A stretch of 64,000 bases of DNA from Sequoia sempervirens (Eukaryota; Streptophyta; Pinopsida; Cupressales; Cupressaceae), in contig VDFB02000003.1 in the NCBI GenBank assembly GCA_007258455.2, positions 41,047,986 through 41,111,985 of the forward strand, written 5' to 3'. This document shows, piece after piece, positions 52,501-59,130 of the stretch (within the stretch, counting starts at the first letter, position 1; every line of letters begins with the position of its first letter). Below the pieces are notes generated by a model. It was not told the origin of the DNA. It searched no databases and saw nothing but the letters and a program-made list of their open reading frames with translations. Position numbers and translations under genes: made by a program.

Positions 52501-55500
52501 GCTTTGATACTACTATAAGATGTCGAGTTTCATTCACACTCAAATAGCAATTAGATTTCTTCTTAAATGATAAACAAACACATAGTATGGATTGGAACTT
52601 CTACAATACAACTCAGAGAATAATAATCATGTAAAAGTTTGTTGTCTTGATTACCACCAATGGCAAGGAATAGTGATCTGATAATCATAGATGCCCAGAT
52701 AATAATCATAGGAAATCACACAAGATCAATAGACTAATATAGAGTATTGAGTCTCACAAGAAATAATGCACAGAGATCGAGTAGTCAAGACGGAACCACT
52801 AAAGTGCAATTCCCGATGATGAGATGTCTTTGTCAACAATTACATGAGAATTTGAATTGCGTCACCGGTATGGTGGCCTCACAAGCCCGACGATTGCTAT
52901 CGCTCCTTATACAGTCCGCTAGGATGTTCGATCGGAGTCTTAGCTCGAACTGGATTTCTGTGATTCACACACGCAAAGGCTTTGATCCAAAAATTGAATT
53001 CTTAACTGTTGAGTTCCCATCGCCTGGACTCAAGACATCTTCTTTCGCCAAATGGGGGAGGTGGTGAGAATCGTGGCCAAAGCCGAGCTCGGCCACACTT
53101 TCGTTGAAATTGCCCTATCTCCCGGTATAATGCAAGGGTGTCTTGCCAAAGGGTGCAATTCAATAAGTCTAGGAAGTCGAGTTGAATTGCAAGTATACAA
53201 GCACTGCTGCAAAGTGAGGGCTACGTCCCACCCTGACGCTAAACTGGAGAGGTTTTCATCTCTCATAGTAGTCGCATGACATCAATCGTCCAACCGTGAT
53301 GCCTTCCCATTGAACATACATCCAATATAAATAGGAAACATAAGCGCCTACCTCAAGGGAGGTCGGCCAAAGTTTAAATTTAAATATTATTTATTTAATT
53401 ATTTAAATTTATATTTAATATTAATTATTACTAAAATATTATTATTTAATTAGTGTTTAAAAACACTTTTATAAATCCCTCCAATTTCAAATTCAAATTA
53501 TTTGGGGACATGACATAAACTTCATCTTTGCAAAGGTGACAAAACAAGTAGTAGTTGGTAGCTGTTGTCTTATCCATAATTCTGAAAATCTCTTTCAGCA
53601 AAAACTATCCCATGTTAAAACATGATATTGAGGCAAAGTGTACTAGGGATGATGAGTAGGATGAATTGTCAGAGGCTCAGTATGCATCTCTGGCCAAGAG
53701 CAACAATCATTCCTTTCACAGTGTACCCATTCATCAAAGCTACAGTAGTAATGTATCCTGTTTCAAAATTTAAGATATATGTAGTTTTTTTAGCACTTCT
53801 CCTTCAGCCAGACACATTGAGTTCTTCACAAAAATATCTCCAGTTAGGAAAACTAATCAAATAAATGGTTTGAAGGGTGACTTCCACAATTTCATATTGG
53901 CTTGTGAACAATGTCAAACAATATAGTGGAAAAAGTTTTAAAAACAACTTATCTTCAGTAAATGGCATTCCTAGTGTAAAATGGGAATTATCAACACCAA
54001 TTCCATCACAAATCTTCCTAATATGGGTTATACAGATTGCATCACAGTGGTTGCTGAAAAATTAACCATGTTGAAGTTACCAATACAAATATTCATGTCA
54101 CTTATAAGCTCTATAAAAGTTGCAGTTAAATTTACCATAAATCAGTTGTATTATGGAACATTCATAAGTTAAAAGGCCTACCCAAGACAACTGCCACAAA
54201 TTCAAACTTTACTAGTAAATATTTAAAAGACATTTTTGAGTTGAGCTATACCAGTTTATCATTCAATAGAAGTATTCATTTGAACTTATGCATAAGACCT
54301 CGTAGGGATGTTTGCTGAAGATATTCTGCAATAATTTATCATTAAACCCTAGTTTGTAAAGTATCAAACTGACTTGAAAAGGGAAAGGCAGGGAAGATGA
54401 TCTACACTGCATTCACTCAAATTTTCAACTTTTGTCGAAACCGTTGTTTCTTAAAATATAACGATTGGTTTTTAATGTTGTGTGTGTTATAGGATTATAG
54501 CGAATCTGTCCAGTTATCATAATTCATAGACATTTTTAAACCCTTCAATTCTTTTGTTGAAGAACTGTAATGAGAATAAGTACTACAACAGTCTTGTTAA
54601 AATATCAAAACCAAATGTAATCTTTCAGTATATAGATGCAAAAGATTCTCTTGTTCAATTAAAAAAAAAAAGAGATGCATAAATCACAATAACAAAGACC
54701 AGAATTCGGGGCGCCGGTCCTAGCTCAGTTGGTTAAGGTGTTCCCTGTAGCAGGGCGCCCACCATGGGTTCGACTCTCCGACGCTCCCGTGGTACCGGTT
54801 GGTGTGTCCCGCCAGCACTGCCGGTCACGGTAAAAAGTTTACCGGCGGTGGGGGGTTATATGGGGGGCCGTGCTGCACCCGATTCCCCTCGTTAAAAAAA
54901 AAAAAAAAAAAACAAAGACCAGAATTCCTTTAAGCAAGGGAGCCCAAGCATAACTACAGGTACATCCTCAAAGCTTCCCTGTATATAGCACACAGGAAGA
55001 CCTTATATACTAGTAGCCTGTGCCCTAGATTCTAGTATAGCGATGCATATTTTGGACTTTAAAGCTTGATCATTGCATGTTTATCATTTTACATCATATT
55101 ATGGAATTGATATGAGTTGTCAACTGAAAAATATTTCATATTAGAAACTTAAAATTTGAAAATGAATACTATCTATTGTTGTTTTGCAATTTGAGACTTT
55201 GAGTTTTATTCTTTAGCTTTTGAATAGTTTTTAGCATAGAGGAAATGTATAAAAATTTGGGATATACTCCTTTTATCATTTGTTTCAGCTTGATATTTTA
55301 TTTTCACTATTTATGCATCCAATGAAGATGGAGTAAGAATGTTAACAAGACTTGGTGGTTTGAAGGAGGTGATCCACGTGGCACAATTGGGGGTCGGGGT
55401 TCTGAAGCCAGAATACATCATGAAGGTGCTGGAGGATGCTGCCATTACAGAATAGCTCCCTTTCCTGGCAAATTTTTGAACCAGCTCCTTGATGCAACAC

Positions 55501-57434
55501 AGGGCCAAAGCTGCACAGGGCTGCGAGTTCCTGAAACGGGTCACAAACCTGGTGCCTGTTTTAGAATTGGATTGGTTGCATGAATTGGAGTGCCTGGGCT
55601 AGGAAGACTGAAAAACGATATTAGTAGACTATGGCATAGTTGTATAGCTCTATAGGCTGTCGGTAGTAGCTATTTTAGTAATTATTTGCTCGGGTTTTTG
55701 TATTACCCTTGAGCAGATAGCATTGTCTACCGGGTGAAACTATACTTGGATTTGTATTACACTGTCCAGACAGCTCTGTAATATTTTATTATGATTAATA
55801 TAATAGTACAGCCCTAGCTGCAAGCTTACCTAGCAAAAAAAAATGTTAATAAGACTGTAAGAAGCTGGAAACTGTTAAAAAATGTTCTGCCTTACAGGAA
55901 ACTACAGGTTCCCCTCACAGTCGAGTACCAAAGCATTTCAGGCTCTAGATCTGATCCTGATCCTTATGGGATCTATTTAAGAAATGCCCAATTCATCAGG
56001 CTGTTTGCATAATCATCATATGCCTTTTGGACAGCATCATGACATTTCCAGCCCATTTTTATGGCAACACCATGCAGATTATCAATTAAAGAACTACAAC
56101 AGCATATACAAAAACAAAAGAAGGAAGCTATCATATTGTGTATCAGCATTCAATTACAGCATAAGGCGATTATCAATATACAATTTAAGTATTTCATTTA
56201 TAAATACCATAATATTTGCCCAGCTTATATCAAAACATACCTCAAAACATTTTACATTGTCAATTGCCAGACATATTCAAAGGACAAGAGAAATTTCCTA
56301 GGAATGCCAACATGAAGCAAATTGATTGTATCCTTATAAAATTTCAACCATATGAATCCAAATATAAATTAGTATTTACAGTATGATTGTAAGTCACCTG
56401 GATATCAGATTTCTTGAACCCGGCTGCTTCAAGAATTGCATCATGCAATGCAGCTGATCTCCTTTCAACAAAGTCAGCATAACTTAAGCCATCTGGAGGA
56501 GAGAGTTGAGCATGTGTAAAGACCACCAGGCTTCTCTGCCATATTTGTTTTCCAAAAGTATCAGAAATGGCCTTGATGATTTGTTTATCCAAGTTATCAA
56601 CTCGATAACTATCCAGCCGATCCACATAAAGCAGGACATCAATAATCTTGTTTGTCAGAAACCTGCCACAGTAAACTTGACTGTTATTAACACAAGTAAT
56701 TGCAACAAAGTAATATACTGGAACAAGATTTTCTTGGTATCAAATATCAACCAGGCAAACTACTAATCAGAAGTAAATGAACTTGGGGGTGGCAAGTAGG
56801 CTTTATGGAATGACACTAGTACTAAAATTCAACCATTGCTACCTTTTTATAAGATCAAGAGCATGATCATTTACAAAACCACCTTCTATTAACCCCGGTG
56901 TGTCAACTATATTTAGTGTAAAGCCTGCTCTTGACCTTGAACATAATACAGGTCGCATTGCCTCGGCCTGCACAGTTCAAAATAAAAAATATGATCAGAA
57001 ACATTAATCACATGCAAATTCATTGGGCTGAAATGTGACATCCCACAGGCAACATTGTTAAACAAATGAGGTTAATTTTTTTATTTAAGACCCTGTAACT
57101 GAAAGTTCTCCAAAAATATATTTATACCTGGAAAGCACTGACAACAGCTACTCTTTCCCCAACAAGAGAGTTAACTGTTGAAGACTTCCCCACACCACCT
57201 TTTCCCATTACCAGAATAGTAAGAGAGTTCACATTCTGCATGCATTTCATGCTTAAATAAGGCATGTCTAGTTTAAACTTTAACACTAAAAAAAGAATAC
57301 ATGAACGAGCAAAATAACAGTATTTACTCAGCAACCTCTTGCTTCAATTTACTCAGCAACCCGTACAGTGCATTCTGGGTAGCAACTGGAAACTGTTGAA
57401 TACCTATCCACTCTCGGGCCTGTTGAGATGCCAT
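40425..57434 (-). CDS. TOC34: TOC34-type chloroplast protein import receptor GTPase (7 coding exons, 301 aa)
   Basis: Coding exons on the minus strand are 57434-57336, 57235-57128, 56967-56843, 56662-56398, 41001-40942, 40803-40642 and 40511-40425. Every intron has GT/AG ends and the joined frame is open, 301 codons, close to the usual length of about 310. Motifs seen: P-loop GKGGVGKSS (44-52), DTPG (91-94), THAQ (160-163), ENS (206-208), and DRLDSYR (125-131), whose Arg126 fits the dimer-interface Arg of the family. A hydrophobic stretch WIPLILLFQYFFVV (265-278) is the C-terminal outer-envelope anchor. The family binds preprotein transit peptides and, with Toc159 and Toc75, forms the outer-envelope import complex. 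The intron between exons 5 and 6 is 15.4 kb and filled with transposons. A non-coding first exon lies upstream. Confidence 0.93.
40642..40803 (-). CDS. TOC34: TOC34-type exon 7
   Basis: 162 nt, 54 codons, from ILPDNTVWLPNLVKNIVEVA to RWIPLILLFQ. It ends within the membrane anchor. Acceptor GTTAACAG; donor CAG/GTATTG. Confidence 0.92.
40942..41001 (-). CDS. TOC34: TOC34-type exon 6: 60-nt micro-exon, G5 motif
   Basis: Twenty codons, IPVVLVENSGRCNTNDGGEK, with the ENS nucleotide-base motif. It lies 15.4 kb from the previous exon, with acceptor TCTGCAG (as TTTTTTGCAG) and donor AAAAG/GTATTT. Its protein sequence continues exon 5 in phase 0. Confidence 0.9.
41353..41600 (+). repeat. Two-copy 124-bp tandem duplication
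   Basis: Copies at 41353-41476 and 41477-41600 share GCCTGAG...GGGATGAT...CTTCTAAGACA...GGCCTTAGGAA...TTACTGGGAGTGCCAG with moderate divergence. It lies in the decayed Ty3/gypsy sequence. Confidence 0.7.
42602..42685 (+). repeat. 42-bp in-frame tandem duplication within the RT relic
   Basis: The block encoding FELFGEHNFFVKKY is present twice, back to back and identical (42602-42643 and 42644-42685). The unit is 14 codons, so the frame is kept. Confidence 0.85.
42960..45430 (-). pseudogene. Copia-type element relic, minus strand
   Basis: Read on the minus strand: a primer-site-like TGGTATC near 45425, then a gag (VKVVDDELVPIAI; LPTFEKLWDDFIERTY at about 44750), a damaged zinc knuckle near 44500 (GHKNGHYIFECPKKK) and a protease remnant WLVGSGALRHDF near 44295. 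Then come VLYVPEIIKSLI near 44130 (pre-integrase region), an integrase scrap KVLRSNNGGEY-like at about 43610-43640, and an EKRMKLVSSKLEGYVCG-like block near 43290. Stops and frame changes are frequent and RT is not recognised. The longest open piece is 44283-44816. Confidence 0.7.
42995..43135 (+). repeat. 69-bp tandem duplication
   Basis: Copies begin with CTCTTGATCTA at 42995 and 43064 and run to TTTGTTCACCC. The second copy has a few substitutions. Confidence 0.7.
46973..47385 (+). repeat. 232-bp tandem duplication
   Basis: A unit beginning ATTAACTTCAACATAC at 46973 is repeated from 47205 with few differences, up to about 47385. Inside the first unit a 40-bp piece (TTAAGTTCAAATC...GGTCCAAAAT) occurs a further time at about 47165-47200, so that piece is present three times. 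Confidence 0.85.
47597..47690 (+). repeat. Short imperfect array of GTCACAACCTTTCATATT units
   Basis: Four or five units of about 20-22 bp containing GTCACAACCTTTCA with variations lie next to each other. A looser copy occurs near 47960. Confidence 0.55.
48770..49771 (-). repeat. 3' LTR of the gag-protease element
   Basis: It starts TGCCGAG and ends GGGGACATGACA; about 1002 bp. It contains an AT-rich block near 49630-49735. It is similar to 52521-53516 along its length with many substitutions and a short indel near 49378, so the insertion is fairly old. Confidence 0.87.
49772..50856 (-). pseudogene. Chromovirus-type gag C-terminus, zinc knuckle and protease
   Basis: The minus-strand frame 50758-50075 reads MENYVVEFERLAVMVLDV and LFVEGLSEPLRGLVKALDP (gag), a zinc knuckle CFTCKEPWTKGHRC at about 50450-50410, and the protease active site ILIDSGATHNFIDEG at about 50220-50170. 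After a stop at 50075, protease-tail sequence continues (SKGIPKEVSTKKTERIGEG). The zinc knuckle and DSGATHNFI are characteristic of plant chromovirus polyproteins. The frame then enters the LTR, so pol is missing by deletion. Confidence 0.8.
50857..50864 (+). repeat. Left 8-bp target duplication of the hAT-type element
   Basis: GTTTTGAT is repeated exactly at 51816-51823. An 8-bp duplication is diagnostic of hAT elements. Confidence 0.9.
50865..51815. mobile_element. Non-autonomous hAT-type DNA transposon, 951 bp
   Basis: The ends form inverted repeats: CAGTGTTCCATGG at 50865 and, in reverse complement, CAGTGTTCCACGG at the right end (one mismatch in 13). They are flanked by perfect 8-bp duplications GTTTTGAT. 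Both subterminal zones are crowded with GGGGACG/GGGAGACG-like motifs and their complements. No transposase can be encoded. It interrupts the gag of the LTR element. Confidence 0.92.
51143..51300. repeat. 65-bp tandem repeat plus inverted copy inside the hAT-type element
   Basis: A unit starting CTGGGAATACCTCAAAGAGG occurs at 51143 and again at 51208. Part of it returns inverted at about 51270-51297 (GCATTCCATGCGCCTCTTTGAGGCATT). The inverted copy could form a hairpin with either direct copy. Confidence 0.75.
51816..51823 (+). repeat. Right 8-bp target duplication of the hAT-type element
   Basis: GTTTTGAT, identical to 50857-50864; the interrupted gag resumes immediately after. Confidence 0.9.
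51824..52470 (-). pseudogene. N-terminal gag of the gag-protease element
   Basis: From ATG 52470 (MSDRDPRYHLREKKKAMGDK) the minus strand reads an N-terminal gag with a coiled-coil-like stretch (KETMVEMVQLLRGLNQQLG) and an acidic EIPPEEEDEIAKLHNEYYAL segment, open to a stop at 52042. It then continues in damaged form to the hAT-type insertion. The start lies 31 bp after the primer site. Confidence 0.7.
52501..52512 (-). other. Primer-binding site of the gag-protease element
   Basis: On the minus strand TAGTATCAAAGC matches the initiator tRNA-Met primer site (TGGTATCAGAGC) at 10 of 12 positions and lies 8 nt after the LTR end. Confidence 0.75.
52521..53516 (-). repeat. 5' LTR of the gag-protease element
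   Basis: 996 bp from TGTCGAG to ATGACA. It is the partner of 48770-49771. On the element's strand it reads TGTCATGTCCCC...CTCGACA. Confidence 0.87.
53517..54690. other. Intron sequence, no gene seen
   Basis: AT-rich intron DNA between the LTR element and the SINE. Frames are short and unlike any known domain. Confidence 0.5.
54691..54707 (+). repeat. Left 17-bp target duplication of the SINE
   Basis: AACAAAGACCAGAATTC is repeated exactly at 54911-54927, directly after the poly(A) tail. Confidence 0.93.
54708..54910 (+). mobile_element. tRNA-derived SINE, 203 bp
   Basis: The head resembles a tRNA gene, with an A box TAGCTCAGTTGG at 54721-54732 and a B box GGTTCGACTCT at 54767-54777, the internal promoter of RNA polymerase III. 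The body is GC-rich (GTACCGGTTGGTGTGTCCCGC...) and ends in GTTAAAA with a run of about 17 A. Perfect 17-bp target duplications flank it. It inserts in the opposite orientation to the host gene. The exact parent tRNA is not clear because the acceptor stem does not close well. Confidence 0.93.
54928..56397. other. Intron sequence with an unidentified GC-richer insert
   Basis: Mostly AT-rich intron DNA. About 55310-55610 is distinctly more GC-rich and reads partly open on both strands, and 55680-55810 resembles the 3' tail of a retroelement (AATATTTTATTATGATTAATATAATAG). It may be an old retroelement or gene-fragment insertion; no domain was recognised. Confidence 0.4.
56398..56662 (-). CDS. TOC34: TOC34-type exon 5: dimer interface and G4 region
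   Basis: 265 nt encoding FLTNKIIDVLLYVDRLDSYR through AGFKKSDIQ, with THAQLSPPDG as the G4 region typical of this GTPase family. The donor CAG/GTGACT opens the 15.4-kb intron. Confidence 0.93.
56843..56967 (-). CDS. TOC34: TOC34-type exon 4: DTPG switch region
   Basis: 125 nt encoding AEAMRPVLCSRSRAGFTL through DHALDLIK, with the G3 motif DTPG. It ends in phase 2; the split codon AG|G gives Arg with the next exon. Confidence 0.93.
57128..57235 (-). CDS. TOC34: TOC34-type exon 3: P-loop
   Basis: 108 nt, phase 0 at both ends, encoding NVNSLTILVMGKGGVGKSST through VVSAFQ. It holds the phosphate-binding loop. The acceptor is ATGCAG and the donor CAG/GTATAA. Confidence 0.93.
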
Positions 57435-57458
57435 GGAATCTGCTTCCAAAAGATAGAC
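57336..57458 (-). CDS. TOC34: TOC34-type exon 2: start codon and N-terminus
   Basis: The acceptor TTTTGCAG ends at 57459, followed by a 24-nt leader, then ATG at 57434. It encodes 33 residues from MASQQAREWIGIQQFPVATQ to LSKLKQE. The donor reads GAG then GTTGCTGAG, a weak match to consensus, and lies within a 15-bp direct repeat. Confidence 0.9.
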
Positions 57459-57616
57459 CTGCAAAACCATCTAAATTTTTAAAACAAGTATGACAAACCA
57501 AATAGAACAAGAAATCTTTATAATTTTTCTTCAAGACCCTAGAAAGCAAACTCAGATTAGATCCTGGTCAAGTTAGAGGCTACTGCAACAGGTCAAATGA
57601 GTTTATAAATAATTTT

Positions 57617-58475
57617 CAGCTGCTTGGGATAAATTGCCATTGTTTCGATCAAACAGGTCATGGCATAATAGTGAGGTAGAGCAGTTGCCATGATGGTGAG
57701 CCAGTTGACCACACTCTCCATGATTATGGGGCTACTTTAATGCAGGACAGATGTACCAGGGTTGTGTGAAAGACTCGGGTGAATTGCATACCCCGTGAAT
57801 TTAATAAATTGAAAAGTGTATTCCAAAGGATTGTAGTGCAGTGCAAAGCACGATAATTAAGTACTAGTAGCGAACTACTTTGAAATCCCCACACTGTATT
57901 AAGGTAGCCTATAACCCACAGTCTATATCACAAACGTTAAGGTGTATTGAACATATTGTTCATTTATCACTATTCGATGCAGGTGCAACCCAACACCATA
58001 TTAAGATGTTATTACTTTCAACTGCTTGGGATAAATTGCTATTGTTTTTATCACACGAGCCATGGCATAGTAGTGATGTTGAGCAGTTGTCATGATGATA
58101 AGCCGGCTGACCATACTCCCCATGTTTATGGGATTACAACAATGCAGGACGGAAGGACCAGGGTTGTGTGCAAATCTCAGGATAATTACATTCCCCATAA
58201 ACCAGGGCTGTGTGCAAATCTCAGGATAATTACATTCCCCATAAACCACGGTTGTGTGCAAATCTCAGGATAATTGCATTCCCCATAAACCAGGGTTGTG
58301 TGCAAATCTCAGGTTAATGACATTCACCGTAATTTGATAAGCTGGAGAGTGTCCTTCAAAATGTGGTGTTGTGCAGAGTGGGTACACTCGAAAATAAACC
58401 ACTTTCAAATCCCTGCTGCAGTAAAACAGCCTATAACCCATAGGCCATGTCAGAAAGATTAAGGTGTATTGAATT
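57617..58475 (+). repeat. Segmental duplication in intron 1
   Basis: A block starting CAGCTGCTTGGGATAAATT at 57617 (to about 57955) recurs at about 58019-58475 with roughly the same order of landmarks: GCATAGTAGTGA, AATGCAGGAC, CAGGGTTGTGTG, AGCCTATAACCCA, TTAAGGTGTATTGAA. The second copy is longer because it contains the minisatellite. Confidence 0.8.
58160..58330 (+). repeat. 44-bp minisatellite, four copies
   Basis: The unit AGGGTTGTGTGCAAATCTCA... through CCCCATAAACC is repeated at 58160, 58204, 58248 and 58292, the last copy diverging. A single ancestral unit is present in the other half of the segmental duplication near 57756. Confidence 0.9.
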
Positions 58476-59054
58476 TTGTACGTTTGTCCGTGTGAAATAT
58501 AGGTGCGACACCGCACCACATTAAGCGTGTCCGCAGTCTCAGTCCTACAGGGATCCACAGTACTGTTGAAAAACCCTAAGCCCAAAAATAAACTTTTAAA
58601 AGCTCTGAGGTTATTTGACAACTCACCGAACGGTATCAAACCCCAAGCAAAAAAATACCAATATTACTTTGCAAGTGTGAGCGTAACTCAATTTTCCAAA
58701 CAAAAATTCTTGTCATTGTTAAACAAAATGACCAAGCACGTCTCTCTAGGATTTTTTCTATGAGCAATGCTCTCTATAAATCTAAAACAAAATCCAAACT
58801 TCAACAGACCCAATTCAAAAAGCTCGGCTGAAATTATCTACAACAATTCTATTCACATACAGTTCATCAGACATACATGTTATTTTGAAAGAAGATAGTA
58901 TGAAACAATTATCATACTATTTTGCAAAATACTTAGGGCCAAATAACAAATTTAGCCAGTTCCATGGCTGCCTAGACTTGTTCCAACAAAACAATAAAAC
59001 GAATAGCGATATTACCAAAAAATTCAGATAATTTGAGCATTGCCGTTTGCTTAC

Positions 59055-59130
59055 CTCTGCCTCTTTGACAGAGTTCCACCGCTTTCGATGTAAAAACCTC
59101 CGGAAAAACCCTTAAATGCTCAAACGACCT
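59055..59130 (-). other. Non-coding first exon (5' UTR) of the TOC34-type gene
   Basis: On the minus strand sequence such as CTCTGTCAAAGAGGCAGAG is followed by a consensus donor GTAAGC at 59054. The transcription start is not known; a TATA-like TATTTAAAG lies near 59163-59171. The right limit given here is a guess. The exon was inferred because the start-codon exon begins at an acceptor site. Confidence 0.5.

Larger units (their letters stand above)
48770..53516 (-). mobile_element. Gag-protease-only LTR retrotransposon (chromovirus-type), minus strand
   Basis: LTRs at 48770-49771 and 52521-53516 flank an interior with a tRNA-Met primer site, a gag, a zinc knuckle and a protease, but no RT, RNase H or integrase. 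The reading stops just upstream of where RT would begin and passes straight into the 3' LTR. Without a hAT-type insertion the element is about 3.8 kb. The structure matches terminal-repeat elements with gag only, which must be mobilised by a full-length relative. No target duplication was found (TGAGA left, TAAAC right). Confidence 0.85.
41002..56397 (-). other. Intron 5 of the TOC34-type gene, 15.4 kb
   Basis: It starts GTGACT at 56397 and ends CAG at 41002 on the minus strand. It contains, from right to left, a SINE, a gag-protease LTR element with a hAT-type insertion, a Copia relic and a Ty3/gypsy RT relic, plus local tandem duplications. The LTR element and the Copia relic share the strand of the host gene; the Ty3/gypsy RT relic and the SINE are opposite. 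Confidence 0.85.
57459..59054 (-). other. 5'-UTR intron (intron 1) of the TOC34-type gene
   Basis: On the minus strand it starts GTAAGC at 59054, a strong donor, and ends TTTTGCAG at 57459, 24 nt before the start codon. It holds a segmental duplication and a 44-bp minisatellite (separate entries). The 5' exon boundary is predicted from splice signals only. Confidence 0.65.

Noticed and set aside
54708..54785. Functional tRNA gene
   Set aside because: A and B boxes are present, but the acceptor stem does not close, and an A tail with a 17-bp duplication shows it is a SINE.
58160..58330. CRISPR-like array
   Set aside because: The 44-bp units abut without spacers and lie in a plant intron; this is a minisatellite.
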